Assembly: GCA_007121555.1 (NCBI GenBank)
Contig: SKKH01000080.1
Span: forward strand, 1-64,000
Reading direction: 5' to 3'
Origin: Gemmatimonadota bacterium
Lineage (GTDB): Bacteria > Gemmatimonadota > Gemmatimonadetes > Longimicrobiales > Gaopeijiaceae
Length of the DNA stretch: 64,000 nucleotides
Every line of letters starts with the position of its first letter. Position 1 is the first letter of the stretch. Both the position numbers and the translations under genes were made by a program. Under the pieces are notes generated by a model. That model worked only from the letters and a program-made list of their open reading frames with translations, ran no database searches and was not told where the DNA came from. Of the stretch, positions 42,930 to 58,515 are shown one piece after another.

Positions 42930-43070
42930 GACCGGTCCCTCCTTCGAAGCCGGGTGTCAATATGGACGCTGCCAGGGGCTCGGCAGGAACTCCATGCTAG
43001 GTGTCGTCGCGAAGGCATGCAAGCACTCGATTTCGGGACGATTCGAACGTGACCCCTACCTCTTCAATAA

Positions 43071-43128
43071 TGTCCAGTCTGCTCGACGTCAATAATTCTT
43101 GACATCTCCCTCGGGCCAGGCTTACTAT
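43071..43128. promoter_or_regulatory. Divergent aerR / bchF promoter with PpsR-like palindromes
   Basis: The core is the perfect inverted repeat GTCAA-N6-TTGAC (43088-43103), which with flanking bases is CGT-N12-ACA, one mismatch from the PpsR consensus. A weaker TGT-N12-ACG overlaps its left edge (43071-43088). The right arm TTGACA (43099-43104) can act as -35 with TACTAT (43123-43128) as -10 for bchF. On the minus strand TTGACG with TATTGA 17 bp away can serve aerR. A repressor bound here would block both. Confidence 0.6.
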
Positions 43129-43199
43129 CTGGCCAGATCGTCGGCCGCCCCGTCAGGAACCGGGTGCGCGGGACCGAAACCCTCTGACCGGAGCCCCAC

Positions 43200-44992
<1,793 letters not shown>

Positions 44993-44996
44993 GACC

Positions 44997-46688
44997 ATGG
45001 ATCTGACCATCTGGACATACGAGGGCCCGCCCCACGTGGGGGCCATGAGGGTCGCCACGGGGATGAAGGGGATCCACTACGTACTGCACGCTCCCCAGGG
45101 GGACACCTACGCCGATCTGCTTTTCACCATGATCGAGCGCAGGAACCACCGGCCGCCGGTCACCTACACCACCTTCCAGGCCCAGGACCTGGGCGGCGAT
45201 ACGGCGGGGTTGGTCAAGCAGGCCACTCGGGACGCCTACGAGAGGTTCAAGCCCGACGCCCTCCTGGTGGGCGCTTCGTGCACGGCGGAGCTCATTCAGG
45301 ACGATCCGGGCAATCTGGCCGCCAGTCTGGGGTTGCCGGTTCCGGTGATCCCCCTGGAGTTGCCGGCCTACCAGCGAAAGGAGAACTGGGGGGCGTCGGA
45401 GACCTTCTACCAGCTCGTCCGAGCGCTCTGCCTCCCTCACGCTCCCGAGCCGGCGTGGCAGCGGCCCCCCATCGAGGGACGTCGGCCCCGTTGCAACCTC
45501 CTCGGCCCTTCGGCCCTGGGGTTCCGACACCGGGACGATGTGAAGGAGATCACCCGGCTCCTGGACCAGGTGGGTGTCGACGTGGATGTGGTGGCGCCGC
45601 TGGGCGCGACCGCCCACGACGTGGCGCGACTTGGTGAGGCGGACTTCAACGTCGTCCTGTATCCCGAGGTGGGAAGGGCGGCGGCGAGTTGGCTGAAGCG
45701 GACCTTCAAGCAGCCCATGGTTGAAACGGTTCCCATCGGTGTCGGGGCCACCCGGGACTTCCTTCGGGAGGTCGCCCGGGTCGCCGGCCTGGATGAGGAG
45801 GAGGCCGTATCGGTCGTCTCGACCGAACTGCCCTGGTACTCCCGTTCCGTCGATTCCAACTACCTGACCGACAAGAGGGTCTTCATTTTCGGCGATGCCA
45901 CACACGCGGTGGCCGCAGCCCGGGTGGCCAGTGAAGAGATCGGGTTCAAGGTCGTGGGGCTGGGCGCCTACAATCGGGAGTTCGCCCGGGAGGTCCGGGC
46001 CGCGGCGAAGAAGCTGGATCTGGAGCCGCTGATCACCGATGACTATCTGGAGGTGGAGGAGGCCATCCAGGAGGCGGCGCCCGAGATGGTGCTGGGCACG
46101 CAGATGGAGCGTCACATCGCCAAGCGTCTCGGAATCTTCTGTTCGGTGATCTCGGCGCCGGTCCACGTCGAGGACTTCCCAGCCCGGTATTCCCCCCAGA
46201 TGGGGCCCGAGGGAGCCAACGTCCTCTTCGACACCTGGGTCCACCCCCTGATGATGGGTCTGGAAGAACATCTTCTGGGCATGTTCCAGGACGACTTCGA
46301 GTTCTCCAACGACCGGACTCCCTCGCACCTGGTGGCCGCCAAGCCCGAGGGATCTGGCAGCGACGAGCTCGCTCCGGCGACTTCGGCCGCACCCGACTCG
46401 GCGAACGGAGCCCCCACCCGGAATGGAAACGGTTCCCACGGGGATGCCGAGATCCCTGCGGAAACGCGCGGGTCTGGGAGAGACGGGTCCACCCCCTCGA
46501 CCGCGGAAGGACCTGGCCCGTCAGACCCCCAATGGGGTGACGAGGCGGCAGCCGAGCTCAAGAAGATCCCCTTCTTCGTACGAAAGAAGGCTCGGCGTAA
46601 CACCGAGGCCTACGCCCGGCAGCAGGGCATTCACGAGATCTCCGTCGACACCCTCTATGAGGCCAAGGCCCATTTCGGGTCCCGGTGA
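44997..46688 (+). CDS. bchB: Light-independent protochlorophyllide reductase subunit B
   Basis: A 563-residue partner of BchN. The N-terminus [20 protein letters not shown] is typical, and [18 protein letters not shown] and [17 protein letters not shown] mark the nitrogenase-like core. The C-terminal PCP_red domain (about 515-560: [18 protein letters not shown] and [11 protein letters not shown]) is intact. Between core and PCP_red lies a linker of about 65 residues rich in Gly, Ser, Pro, Asn and acidic residues (about 445-510), longer than in most BchB proteins, which explains the extra length over the usual 510-530. The start ATG is 4 bp after bchN. Confidence 0.97.
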   Translation: MDLTIWTYEGPPHVGAMRVATGMKGIHYVLHAPQGDTYADLLFTMIERRNHRPPVTYTTFQAQDLGGDTAGLVKQATRDAYERFKPDALLVGASCTAELIQDDPGNLAASLGLPVPVIPLELPAYQRKENWGASETFYQLVRALCLPHAPEPAWQRPPIEGRRPRCNLLGPSALGFRHRDDVKEITRLLDQVGVDVDVVAPLGATAHDVARLGEADFNVVLYPEVGRAAASWLKRTFKQPMVETVPIGVGATRDFLREVARVAGLDEEEAVSVVSTELPWYSRSVDSNYLTDKRVFIFGDATHAVAAARVASEEIGFKVVGLGAYNREFAREVRAAAKKLDLEPLITDDYLEVEEAIQEAAPEMVLGTQMERHIAKRLGIFCSVISAPVHVEDFPARYSPQMGPEGANVLFDTWVHPLMMGLEEHLLGMFQDDFEFSNDRTPSHLVAAKPEGSGSDELAPATSAAPDSANGAPTRNGNGSHGDAEIPAETRGSGRDGSTPSTAEGPGPSDPQWGDEAAAELKKIPFFVRKKARRNTEAYARQQGIHEISVDTLYEAKAHFGSR

Positions 46689-46746
46689 AGATGAAGAATG
46701 CCCTGTCCCCTCGCACGATGAACGTTCCCAGCAGGAGAGGTGGAGG

Positions 46747-51535
<4,789 letters not shown>

Positions 51536-51536
<1 letters not shown>

Positions 51537-52330
51537 TGGCCCCAGGCGCCCGCGAAGCCTCCCGCCTCGATGAGGCCGTCAAGCCCGGCCTCCCACTCTC
51601 CTCCTCGGATGCGTCCGAGGAGGTCTCGAGTCGGTGGGTCCGACGGCGAAGTGCGGTCCGCAGCTACTTCGAGGAGCGAGCCGAGAACTGGGTCCAGATC
51701 ACCTCCGACGCGCCTCTGAGCGGGATCCGACGAACGGTGCGGGAAGGGCGGGGCCAGATGCGGGATGCTCTGGCGGCGTGGCTCCTGGGAGAGACGCTGG
51801 AGGGGGACGTGACGGTGCTGGATGCCGGCTGTGGCCCAGGAGAGTTGAGCCTCCAACTGGCCGCAGCCGGAGCTCGAGTCACCGGTGTGGACCTGTCCCG
51901 GGCCCTCATCGAGGCGGGAGAACTCCGTGCCCGGGAGGCTGGGCTCACGGATCGGGTGACCCTCCATACTGGCGACATGCTGGATCCTCCCGGAGGCCCG
52001 TGGCAGCGAGTCGTGGCCATGGATTCCTTTCTCTACTACGACGAGGACGAGGCTTCGGAAGGGGTGGCGCGACTCGCCTCACTGGCCCGGGAACAGATGA
52101 TTTTCACCGTGGCGCCCCGCACCTTCCTGCTGGGCGCCATGCACCGACTGGGGAGCCTCTTTCCCCGCCGAGACCGGGCCCCGGGAATTCAACCCATCCG
52201 GGTCGAGTCCTTCCTGGGCCGGGTCCTCGACGACCCGCGGATGGCCGGATGGGAGGCGGGCCGCCAGTTCAGCGTCCGTTCCGGCTTCTATTTCTCCCAT
52301 GCGGTGGAGCTCCTCCGAGGGAGAGGATGA
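51536..52330 (+). CDS. bchM: Magnesium-protoporphyrin IX O-methyltransferase
   Basis: A 264-residue SAM-dependent methyltransferase that methylates the C13 propionate of Mg-protoporphyrin IX. The SAM-binding motif is VLDAGCGPGELSLQLAAAG (about residues 96-114), followed by VTGVDLSRALIE, and VVAMDSFLYYDEDEA further on. The conserved opening is RRRSAVRSYFEERAENWVQI. Its product is the substrate of AcsF, encoded later in the same operon. The start shares one base with the bchL stop. Confidence 0.95.
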
Positions 52331-52331
52331 G

Positions 52332-53762
52332 ATGAAGGGAGGCGGACTCGCAGGCATGCTGGCCCGGGCCGGGACCCGTTGGCTCCCCTTCGCCGACGCG
52401 GCGTCGGAGGAGCTCCCTCTCGGCCGTCTGCTCCGTCTGGCCCTCTTTCAGGTCTCGGTCGGGATGGCGCTCACCCTCCTCCTGGGTGTGTTGAACCGGG
52501 TCATGATCGTGGAGCTGGGTGTGGGGGCCGCGCTGGTGGCCACCATGGTGGCGATCCCCCTCCTCTTCGCGCCCTTCCGGGCGCTCATCGGCTTCCGCTC
52601 GGACGTCCACCGCTCGGCCTTTGGATGGCGAAGGGTGCCCTACCTCTGGTTCGGAACCCTCCTCCAGTTCGGTGGCTTCGCCCTCATGCCGTTCGCCCTG
52701 CTGGTGCTGGGTGGCGCCGAGGTGGGTCCGCAGTGGGTCGGGTACCTGGGAGGCGGGCTCGCCTTCCTCCTGGTGGGGGCCGGGGCGCACACGGTTCAGA
52801 CCGCCGGCCTGGCGCTGGCCACCGACCTCTCGGCCGAAGAGCAGCGGCCCCGGGTCGTGGCCCTCCTCTACCTCTTCCTCCTCGGGGGGATGCTGATCTC
52901 GGCGGTGGTCTACGCCCAGATCCTGTCCAACTTCACCCCGATCCTCCTCATCCAGGTGGTGCAGGCGGCGGCGGTGATCACCCTGGTCCTGAACGCCGTC
53001 GCTCTCTGGAAGCAGGAGGCCCGAGATCCCGAGCGGGCCAGAGCGCCCAGAGAACCCACCCGGTTCACGGAGGCATGGGGTCAGTTCACCCAGGGAGGTC
53101 GGGCCACCCGCCTCCTCGTGGCTGTGGGGCTGGGGGCGGCGGGCTTCTCCATGCAGGAGGTCCTCCTCGAACCCTTCGGCGGTGAGGTGCTGGGCATGAG
53201 CGTGTCCGCCACGTCCTTCCTGACGGCCATCACCGCCTTCGGGGCGATTCTGGCGTTCGCCTGGAGCGCGCGGGTTCTGGAGCGGGGCATGGATGCGTGT
53301 CGCCTGGCCGCGATCGGGACCCTGATCGGCGTCTTCGCATTCGGGTTCATCCTCATGTCCGGGCCCATGGAGTCGCCCTTCCTCCTTCAGGTAGGGTCGG
53401 GATTCCTGGGGGTGGGCGGAGGCCTCTTCCTCGTCGGCACCCTCACCGCGGCCATGGACCTCCAGGATACGGAGGGCAACGGCCTGGCCATGGGTGCCTG
53501 GGGTGCCGTGCAGGCCTCAGCCATGGGACTGGCGGTGCTGGGGGGCGGCTTCATTCGAGATGTGACGACCGGGCTGGCCGAATCCGGGGCCCTCGGCCCC
53601 GGCGTGACCGGTGCCGGTGCTGGATACATGGTGGTCTTTCAATTGGAAATCATTGCGCTCTTTCTTGCCATGGCGGCACTGGGGCCGCTCGTGGCGGCGG
53701 GCCGCGGAATCTCCGCGGGATCCCGTCGGTCCAGCTTTGGCCTGGCAGAGCTCCCGGGGTAA
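52332..53762 (+). CDS. lhaA: Light-harvesting 1 assembly protein (PucC/LhaA family)
   Basis: A 476-residue membrane protein with about 12 helices. It has the family's GVLNRVMIVELGVGAALVATM, IGFRSDVHRSAFGWRRVPYLWFG (first loop), and MQEVLLEPFGGEVLGMSV. LhaA helps LH1 subunits assemble around the reaction centre, possibly by handing over bacteriochlorophyll. Its place right before puhA is conserved in purple-type clusters. It differs from the Bch2-type paralogue at 38201. The ATG at 52332 lies one base after the bchM stop. Confidence 0.92.
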   Translation: MKGGGLAGMLARAGTRWLPFADAASEELPLGRLLRLALFQVSVGMALTLLLGVLNRVMIVELGVGAALVATMVAIPLLFAPFRALIGFRSDVHRSAFGWRRVPYLWFGTLLQFGGFALMPFALLVLGGAEVGPQWVGYLGGGLAFLLVGAGAHTVQTAGLALATDLSAEEQRPRVVALLYLFLLGGMLISAVVYAQILSNFTPILLIQVVQAAAVITLVLNAVALWKQEARDPERARAPREPTRFTEAWGQFTQGGRATRLLVAVGLGAAGFSMQEVLLEPFGGEVLGMSVSATSFLTAITAFGAILAFAWSARVLERGMDACRLAAIGTLIGVFAFGFILMSGPMESPFLLQVGSGFLGVGGGLFLVGTLTAAMDLQDTEGNGLAMGAWGAVQASAMGLAVLGGGFIRDVTTGLAESGALGPGVTGAGAGYMVVFQLEIIALFLAMAALGPLVAAGRGISAGSRRSSFGLAELPG

Positions 53763-53783
53763 CCCCCAACACGGAGGTGCAGG

Positions 53784-54134
53784 ATGGAATACATCGACTT
53801 CGCCCAGATCAGCATCTATCTTTTCTGGTTCTTCTTCGCCGGGCTGATCATCTACCTGAGACGCGAGGACAAACGGGAGGGGTATCCCCTGGAGTCGGAT
53901 CGAAAAGGTGTGACGGTGCAGGGCTGGCCCGCCGTTCCTCCGGCAAAGCCTTCCCGTCCCCGGCACCCTGCCCTCGTGGGCGCGGACGGCCGGGAGCTGG
54001 AGCGGGCCCTCGGTGACGAGCCCCCGGCTTCGGCTCGGGCCTCCAGCGCACCAGCCGCTCCTCCGGCGTCCGAGGCTCCTCCGGCCGCTCCCGACGAGCC
54101 CACCGCTTCTTCTGACGACGAGAATGACCGATGA
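53784..54134 (+). CDS. puhA: Reaction centre H subunit, N-terminal (membrane) part of a split puhA
   Basis: A 116-residue protein matching only the N-terminal third of PuhA. A short lumenal segment is followed by one membrane helix ([17 protein letters not shown], about residues 9-25) and the conserved [11 protein letters not shown]. After about residue 65 it leaves the family and ends in a low-complexity Ala/Pro/acidic tail. Normal PuhA is about 250-260 residues in one chain. The remaining cytoplasmic part is encoded by the next gene, whose ATG overlaps this stop by 4 bp. GGAGG stands 7 nt before the ATG. The helix should anchor the H subunit against the L and M subunits. Confidence 0.85.
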   Translation: MEYIDFAQISIYLFWFFFAGLIIYLRREDKREGYPLESDRKGVTVQGWPAVPPAKPSRPRHPALVGADGRELERALGDEPPASARASSAPAAPPASEAPPAAPDEPTASSDDENDR

Positions 54135-54664
54135 CTCTGCCTGGAAAGCCACACGGAAAACACCCCGGCGCCGCCCTCACGCCCACCGGGAACCCCATGA
54201 AGGACGGGATGGGACCGGCTGCATGGAACCCGGACCGGGCGGATCGTCCCGACTACACCCACGACGGACGTCCCCGGATGCAGCCCATGAGCAAGCTGAC
54301 CGGATGGTCCATCGAGGCCCGTGACCCTGATCCCCACGGGATGACGGTCATCGGAGCCGACGGCGTGGCCGCCGGTACGGTGGTGGACGTCTGGGTGGAC
54401 CTGGCGGAACCGCAGCTCCGATATCTCCAGGTCGAGCTCCCTGTCGAGGACCAGACCGACATACTTCTCCCCATGGGCTATTGCCGGATTCGCAGGCGAG
54501 ATCGTACCGTGCGGGTGAAGGCCATCAAGAGTCATCACTTCCCGGACGTACCCCGGACCCGAGCCCCCGACAAGATCACCTTGTTGGAGGAAGACAAGAT
54601 CGTGGCCTACTACGCGGGCGGATACATGTACGCAGATCCGTCCCGGTCCGAGCCCCTCTTCTAG
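54131..54664 (+). CDS. puhA: Reaction centre H subunit, C-terminal (cytoplasmic) part of a split puhA
   Basis: A 177-residue soluble protein matching the PuhA cytoplasmic domain. It has [19 protein letters not shown], then [32 protein letters not shown], and the family's C-terminal [22 protein letters not shown]. This domain shields the quinone sites and guides protons to the secondary quinone. The ATG at 54131 overlaps the stop of the membrane part (ATGA). In-frame TGA at 54125-54127 closes the frame just upstream, so it cannot be a simple continuation. Whether the two chains assemble as separate polypeptides is inferred from the genes. Confidence 0.88.
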   Translation: MTLPGKPHGKHPGAALTPTGNPMKDGMGPAAWNPDRADRPDYTHDGRPRMQPMSKLTGWSIEARDPDPHGMTVIGADGVAAGTVVDVWVDLAEPQLRYLQVELPVEDQTDILLPMGYCRIRRRDRTVRVKAIKSHHFPDVPRTRAPDKITLLEEDKIVAYYAGGYMYADPSRSEPLF

Positions 54665-54677
54665 ACAGGACGAACCC

Positions 54678-55463
54678 ATGGCACCCTCTGCGGATCACGA
54701 CCCGGTCCCCGACCATCACGCTGGTGGGTCCGCGCCCCAGCAGGGCACCGGCTCCAGCGATCAGGAGGATGGGTCCGTCTACATCCAGGGCATCGACGAG
54801 CCCCTCCCGCCCGGTGAAAAGCTCCTCTGGGAAGGGCGACCCAGCCTGGTCCCCCTGGCGCTGCGTGCGCTTCACCTTCGTGTCTTTCTCTTCTACTGGG
54901 GCTTGGTGGGGGTGGGGTGGATCGGTCACGGTCTGGCGACGGGCCGGGCCGGTACGGACCTGATGGCCGACCTGACCTGGCTCCTGGTCGTCGGCGCGCT
55001 GGGATCGGCCATGGTCTTCGGTCTGGCCTGGGCCGTTCAGCGCAGCACCACCTACGCCCTCACGAACCGCAGGGTGGTGATGCGGATCGGCGTGGCCCTC
55101 CCAGCAGTCCTGAACCTCCCCCTCGAGAAGGTCGAAGCCGCTGGATACCAGGCCCACCGCGACGGGACGGGTGAGGTCAGCTTTCAGCTGCCGAAGGCGG
55201 AGCAGGTGGGGGTCTTCTTTCTCTGGCCCCATCATCGTCCCTGGAGATGGGGCTCGCCCGAGCCTGCCTTCCGGGCCCTCCCGGACGTGAAGGAGGTGGC
55301 GGAGCTGGTCCGGAAGGCGGCCGCGGCCGCGCTCCCGGAGGCGTCCCTGGGAGAAGCGGCGCAGGAGTCCTCCCGGAAGGAGAGCCTGGACCAGAGGCGC
55401 AGGGAGCCTCGCGCGCCGGGACGTGGAGCCGGCAGACTTCCGGCGACGGAGGTGGGATCATGA
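54678..55463 (+). CDS. puhB: Photosynthetic complex assembly protein PuhB
   Basis: A 261-residue membrane protein. After a hydrophilic N-terminal leader comes the family core PLPPGEKLLWEGRPS, two membrane segments (about 60-115), and the bacterial PH-like domain opening TYALTNRRVVMRIGVALPAVLNLPLEKV. PuhB is a dimeric assembly factor for the reaction centre in Rhodobacter. The C-terminal 45 residues are charged and variable. AGGA lies before the ATG; the stop overlaps puhC by 4 bp. Directly after the split puhA, as usual for the puh group. Confidence 0.92.
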   Translation: MAPSADHDPVPDHHAGGSAPQQGTGSSDQEDGSVYIQGIDEPLPPGEKLLWEGRPSLVPLALRALHLRVFLFYWGLVGVGWIGHGLATGRAGTDLMADLTWLLVVGALGSAMVFGLAWAVQRSTTYALTNRRVVMRIGVALPAVLNLPLEKVEAAGYQAHRDGTGEVSFQLPKAEQVGVFFLWPHHRPWRWGSPEPAFRALPDVKEVAELVRKAAAAALPEASLGEAAQESSRKESLDQRRREPRAPGRGAGRLPATEVGS

Positions 55464-55993
55464 TCCGATTCGAAGAGGGAGAGCTGGAGAAGGAACTGGT
55501 GCCTCCCGCTGCGCTGTGGGCCATTGCGGCCCTCCTCGTGACGGTCCTCATCATCGCGTTCGTGGCCAGGACGACCGGCGTGGGTGTGGTGACCCTGGCC
55601 GGGAGCACCGGAGCCGATGTGGAGCCGGTCGTGGAGCGAATGATCTCGTTCGGAGTGGAGGACCGGGCCGGAGGCGGAGAGATTCCGATCCTGGACGGCC
55701 GGACCGGCGAGGTTCTGGTCGTCCTGGCCCCGGGAGAAGGCGGCTTTCTTCGGGGGGCCGTGCGCCCACTCACCCGGGAGCGTACCATTAGGAGCGCCGA
55801 CCCGTCGGAGCCCTACCTGCTGACCCGCTGGTCCGACGGACGGCTGACTCTCATGGATCCGGTCTCGGAGATCCAGATGGATCTGGGCGCCTTCGGGCCG
55901 GACAATGCTGCCGCTTTCGCCGAACTGCTTCCCCGTGGGGAGACCTCGGCGGAGACGGCATCGACTCACCTCGCCGAAGAAGGGAAGGAATAG
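55460..55993 (+). CDS. puhC: Photosynthetic complex assembly protein PuhC
   Basis: A 177-residue protein with one N-terminal membrane helix (ALWAIAALLVTVLIIAFVA, about residues 17-35) and a periplasmic domain (IPILDGRTGEVLVVLAPGEGGFLRGAVRPLTRER). PuhC promotes assembly of the reaction centre-LH1 complex. The ATG at 55460 overlaps the puhB stop by 4 bp; the longer frame within puhB is not counted. It is followed 3 bp later by a small membrane protein gene. Confidence 0.92.
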   Translation: MIRFEEGELEKELVPPAALWAIAALLVTVLIIAFVARTTGVGVVTLAGSTGADVEPVVERMISFGVEDRAGGGEIPILDGRTGEVLVVLAPGEGGFLRGAVRPLTRERTIRSADPSEPYLLTRWSDGRLTLMDPVSEIQMDLGAFGPDNAAAFAELLPRGETSAETASTHLAEEGKE

Positions 55994-55996
55994 GAG

Positions 55997-56326
55997 ATGG
56001 CAGTTTTCGTCATCGGGGGCCTCGTGGCCCTCGTCATCGTCGGCTTCGTCTGGTTCAACTGGCGGCAGCAGGTCACCGTCCCCTGCACCATCGACGTAGA
56101 GCGGACCCACGAACATTTTCACGCGCACGTGGACATGGAGGGCATCTTCCCCGAAGCCGGGGATGCCGTTCTGGTGGAGGGAGCCCCAGACTCCATCGAA
56201 TATGGAAAGCAGGAGACTCGGACCGGAAAGGCCACCGTCCGGCGGGCCAGTCGGCTTCGCCAATGGTGGGTTCGACTCGTCGGCCCCTTCGAGATCTGGG
56301 AGCTGTTCGAGGTGGGCTTCGAGTAA
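55997..56326 (+). CDS. Small conserved membrane protein of the puhC-acsF interval
   Basis: A 109-residue protein with one N-terminal membrane helix (VFVIGGLVALVIVGFVWF). A cytoplasmic part follows with a striking histidine cluster (THEHFHAHVDMEG), PEAGDAVLVEGAP, and a C-terminal ATVRRASRLRQWWVRLVGPFEIWELFEVGFE pattern interrupted here for length. I recall small proteins of similar shape between puhC and acsF in purple bacteria, mostly unnamed; their function is unknown. A purine-rich AGGAATAGGAG precedes the ATG, 3 bp after puhC. A role in reaction-centre or cyclase assembly is guessed from position. Confidence 0.7.
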   Translation: MAVFVIGGLVALVIVGFVWFNWRQQVTVPCTIDVERTHEHFHAHVDMEGIFPEAGDAVLVEGAPDSIEYGKQETRTGKATVRRASRLRQWWVRLVGPFEIWELFEVGFE

Positions 56327-56444
56327 CCGTTCGTTTGTCAGGATGTCGCCGAACAGTCCTTGGACGGCGGCCTCCCCGGAGGCTCGCCCTCAGGATTCGT
56401 CCGTCGTTTGGCATGACCCCTCAGTGTCAGGAGCTTGATCCAGC

Positions 56445-57503
56445 ATGTACCCCGCTACGACCTCAGCACCGGTCAACGAGACCACGAGGAAGGCCCAGGA
56501 GAACGCGGCCCTTTCGCCCCGATTCTACACCACCGACTTTGAAGCACTCGACCGACTCAACGTGGACGCCGTCCGGGAGGAGTGGGATGCCCTCCTCCAG
56601 GAGTTCCGGGACGATCCGAACAAGGGCCACTTCAAACGAAACGAGCGGTTCGAGGGAGACTGGTCCGACCTCCCCAACAGAGACCAGTTCGTGGATTTCC
56701 TGGTGAGTTCGATCACCGCGGAGTTCTCCGGCTGCATCCTCTACGCCGAGATCAAGAAGCGGGTGAAGAACCCGGACATCAAGGAGCTCTTCGGGCACAT
56801 GAGCCGCGACGAGGGTCGCCACGCCGGTTTCATCAACGGGACCCTCAAGGACCTGGGGATGGGGGTGGACCTCTCCTTTCTGACCAAGGAGAAGAAGTAC
56901 ACCTTCTTCAAGCCGAAATTCGTCTTCTACGCCACCTATCTGTCGGAGAAGATCGGTTACGCCCGTTACATCACCATCTATCGGCAACTCGAGGCGAACC
57001 CGGAGCTCCAGTTTCACCCCATCTTCGACTGGTTCCGGGACTGGTGCAACGATGAGTTCCGCCACGGCGAGGCCTTCGCGGCGCTCATGCACTCGAATCC
57101 CGAGTACATCACCGGACGAAACAAGCTCTGGATCCGCTTCTTCCTCCTGGCCGTGTTCTGCACGATGTGGGTTCGGGACCACATCCGTCGGGACTTCTAT
57201 ACCCAGATGGGCTTCGACGTGAGCGAGTACGATCTGGAGGTATTCCGCAAGACCTCGGAGATCTCTCGCCAGTGCTTTCCGGTGGTGCTGGACTTTGAGA
57301 ACCCGAAGTTCGTCGCGAGGATGAACAAGATGGTCGAGAACACCCGGAAGATCGAAGAAACCCGGAGGAAGGGAGGTCCGTTCCAGGCCATCCGTCGGGG
57401 CGCCCTTCTCCTGTCGAACGCACTCACATTCGGCCGTCTCTACATCATGAAGGCCCACAAGAACGAGGTGCCTGCCGACTTCCAGCTCACGCCGGCCTAC
57501 TGA
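56445..57503 (+). CDS. acsF: Magnesium-protoporphyrin IX monomethyl ester oxidative cyclase
   Basis: A 352-residue di-iron enzyme that forms the isocyclic ring E using O2. Iron ligands are in ITAEFSGCILYAEI, MSRDEGRHAGFIN (ExxH) and DEFRHGEAFAALM (second ExxH). FFLLAVFCTMWVRDHIRRDFY and the QCFPVVLDFENPKF stretch follow. Its presence shows that the oxygen-dependent route is used; no anaerobic BchE is in the window. AGGAG lies before the ATG at 56445. A gap of 118 bp separates it from the preceding small gene, so it might have its own promoter as well. It ends the bchF operon and is convergent with puhE. Confidence 0.96.
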   Translation: MYPATTSAPVNETTRKAQENAALSPRFYTTDFEALDRLNVDAVREEWDALLQEFRDDPNKGHFKRNERFEGDWSDLPNRDQFVDFLVSSITAEFSGCILYAEIKKRVKNPDIKELFGHMSRDEGRHAGFINGTLKDLGMGVDLSFLTKEKKYTFFKPKFVFYATYLSEKIGYARYITIYRQLEANPELQFHPIFDWFRDWCNDEFRHGEAFAALMHSNPEYITGRNKLWIRFFLLAVFCTMWVRDHIRRDFYTQMGFDVSEYDLEVFRKTSEISRQCFPVVLDFENPKFVARMNKMVENTRKIEETRRKGGPFQAIRRGALLLSNALTFGRLYIMKAHKNEVPADFQLTPAY

Positions 57504-57519
57504 GGCGAGGCGGGTTCCA

Positions 57520-57542
57520 GGACCGCGCTCCTGAGCGGGTCC
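57520..57542. terminator. Possible hairpin terminator between acsF and puhE
   Basis: A GC-rich hairpin with arms GGACC/GGTCC and CGCTC/GAGCG and one bulged base lies between the convergent acsF and puhE stops. There is no T run, so it may be a factor-dependent end or an mRNA-stabilising structure. Confidence 0.35.
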
Positions 57543-57564
57543 GGCGTGGTTTGTGGCGGGCCTT

Positions 57565-58515
57565 CTACCCGTGGCTGGCTGAAGGTCGGGCCTGTGGGGC
57601 CGGGGAGGGAGCCTGGGAGCAACTCCTTCTGACTCCCGTGGGCACGACGAGGGGCCCCCGGCCCTTGCTGACGTTGTCAGGGCCCCCTCGCAGCCTCTCG
57701 GGAGCGCCCGCACCGTCTCCTGCGTCGCCTCCGGGGCGGTCCCCGTCGACAGGGGCATCGAGCACCTCCGCGTCCTCCTCCCACCGCCAGAGCCCTTCCA
57801 GGGGGAAGTGGAAGAGGAAGGCTAGATGCTCCAGGGCGCCCAGGGCGGTGAGTCCACTCAGGAGGAAGAATGCGGTGGACGTCCCCGGCGCCTCGTTCCC
57901 GAGACCCTGAAGGAAGAGCCAGGTGGCCAGGCCCGCCCATCCGACCAGGCTGACCAGGAGGAAACTGCTTCGACGCGGGCGGCCGAGGAAGGACGCCAGG
58001 TGACGGACCCGGGGAGGGAAGAGGTGGCCGTTGGGGTAGGGGACCCCGTAGAAGAGGTTCAGCTTGGCTGAGAGTCTCATGGCCCAGAGCAGCCCGAAGG
58101 TGAGGAGGGCGACGGGCAGCGTGGCGCCCCAGGCCAGTACTCCGAGCACGCCCAGGACCGCGAAGAGCCAGAGTTCGTGGTGGGCGATGGCCTCGACGGC
58201 TTCCTGGACGCGCGCGAGTCCTTCCCGGTCCGGGCGCGAAGGCGTGCGCCGAGGTCCGATGGCGACGCCCTGAAGGAAGAGGAGTTCCTGCCAGCCCCAG
58301 AGGACCAGCCCCGTCGCGAAGCCGAGGTAGACCGCACCCACCGAGTCCATGGGTCGAAGGAGAAGGAGCAGGGGCAGGACGAGAAGCGCCACCGCCCAAC
58401 TGCCGACCAGGGCGAGCCGTCGCGCTCTCCCTCGCGTGCGGGCGAGCAGAAGGACGGCGAGGGTGCCGGCCCACCACGCGAAGAGGGCCGCAAGGAGCGG
58501 AAGACCCCAGCTCAC
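57565..58515 (-). CDS. puhE: Photosynthetic complex assembly protein 2, PuhE
   Basis: A 316-residue membrane protein with seven to eight hydrophobic helices. It carries the family's MRLSAKLNLFYGVPYPNGHLFPPRVRHLASFLGRP core and HELWLFAVLGVL earlier, both broken here as motifs rather than exact family text. PuhE affects reaction centre and bacteriochlorophyll production in purple bacteria. The C-terminal 70 residues are hydrophilic and low in complexity. Unlike the classical puhABC-puhE arrangement on one strand, here it lies on the opposite strand, convergent with acsF. The GTG start overlaps the stop of the Nfu gene (GTGA), so it is transcribed behind puf and nfu. Confidence 0.85.
   Translation of the reverse strand: MSWGLPLLAALFAWWAGTLAVLLLARTRGRARRLALVGSWAVALLVLPLLLLLRPMDSVGAVYLGFATGLVLWGWQELLFLQGVAIGPRRTPSRPDREGLARVQEAVEAIAHHELWLFAVLGVLGVLAWGATLPVALLTFGLLWAMRLSAKLNLFYGVPYPNGHLFPPRVRHLASFLGRPRRSSFLLVSLVGWAGLATWLFLQGLGNEAPGTSTAFFLLSGLTALGALEHLAFLFHFPLEGLWRWEEDAEVLDAPVDGDRPGGDAGDGAGAPERLRGGPDNVSKGRGPLVVPTGVRRSCSQAPSPAPQARPSASHG

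Noticed and set aside
53784-54664. Frameshift error as explanation for two puhA frames
   Set aside because: A single base change would not remove the TGA closing the second frame just before its ATG, and the first part has a long non-homologous tail with normal codon use. A true gene fission is more likely, though raw reads should be checked.
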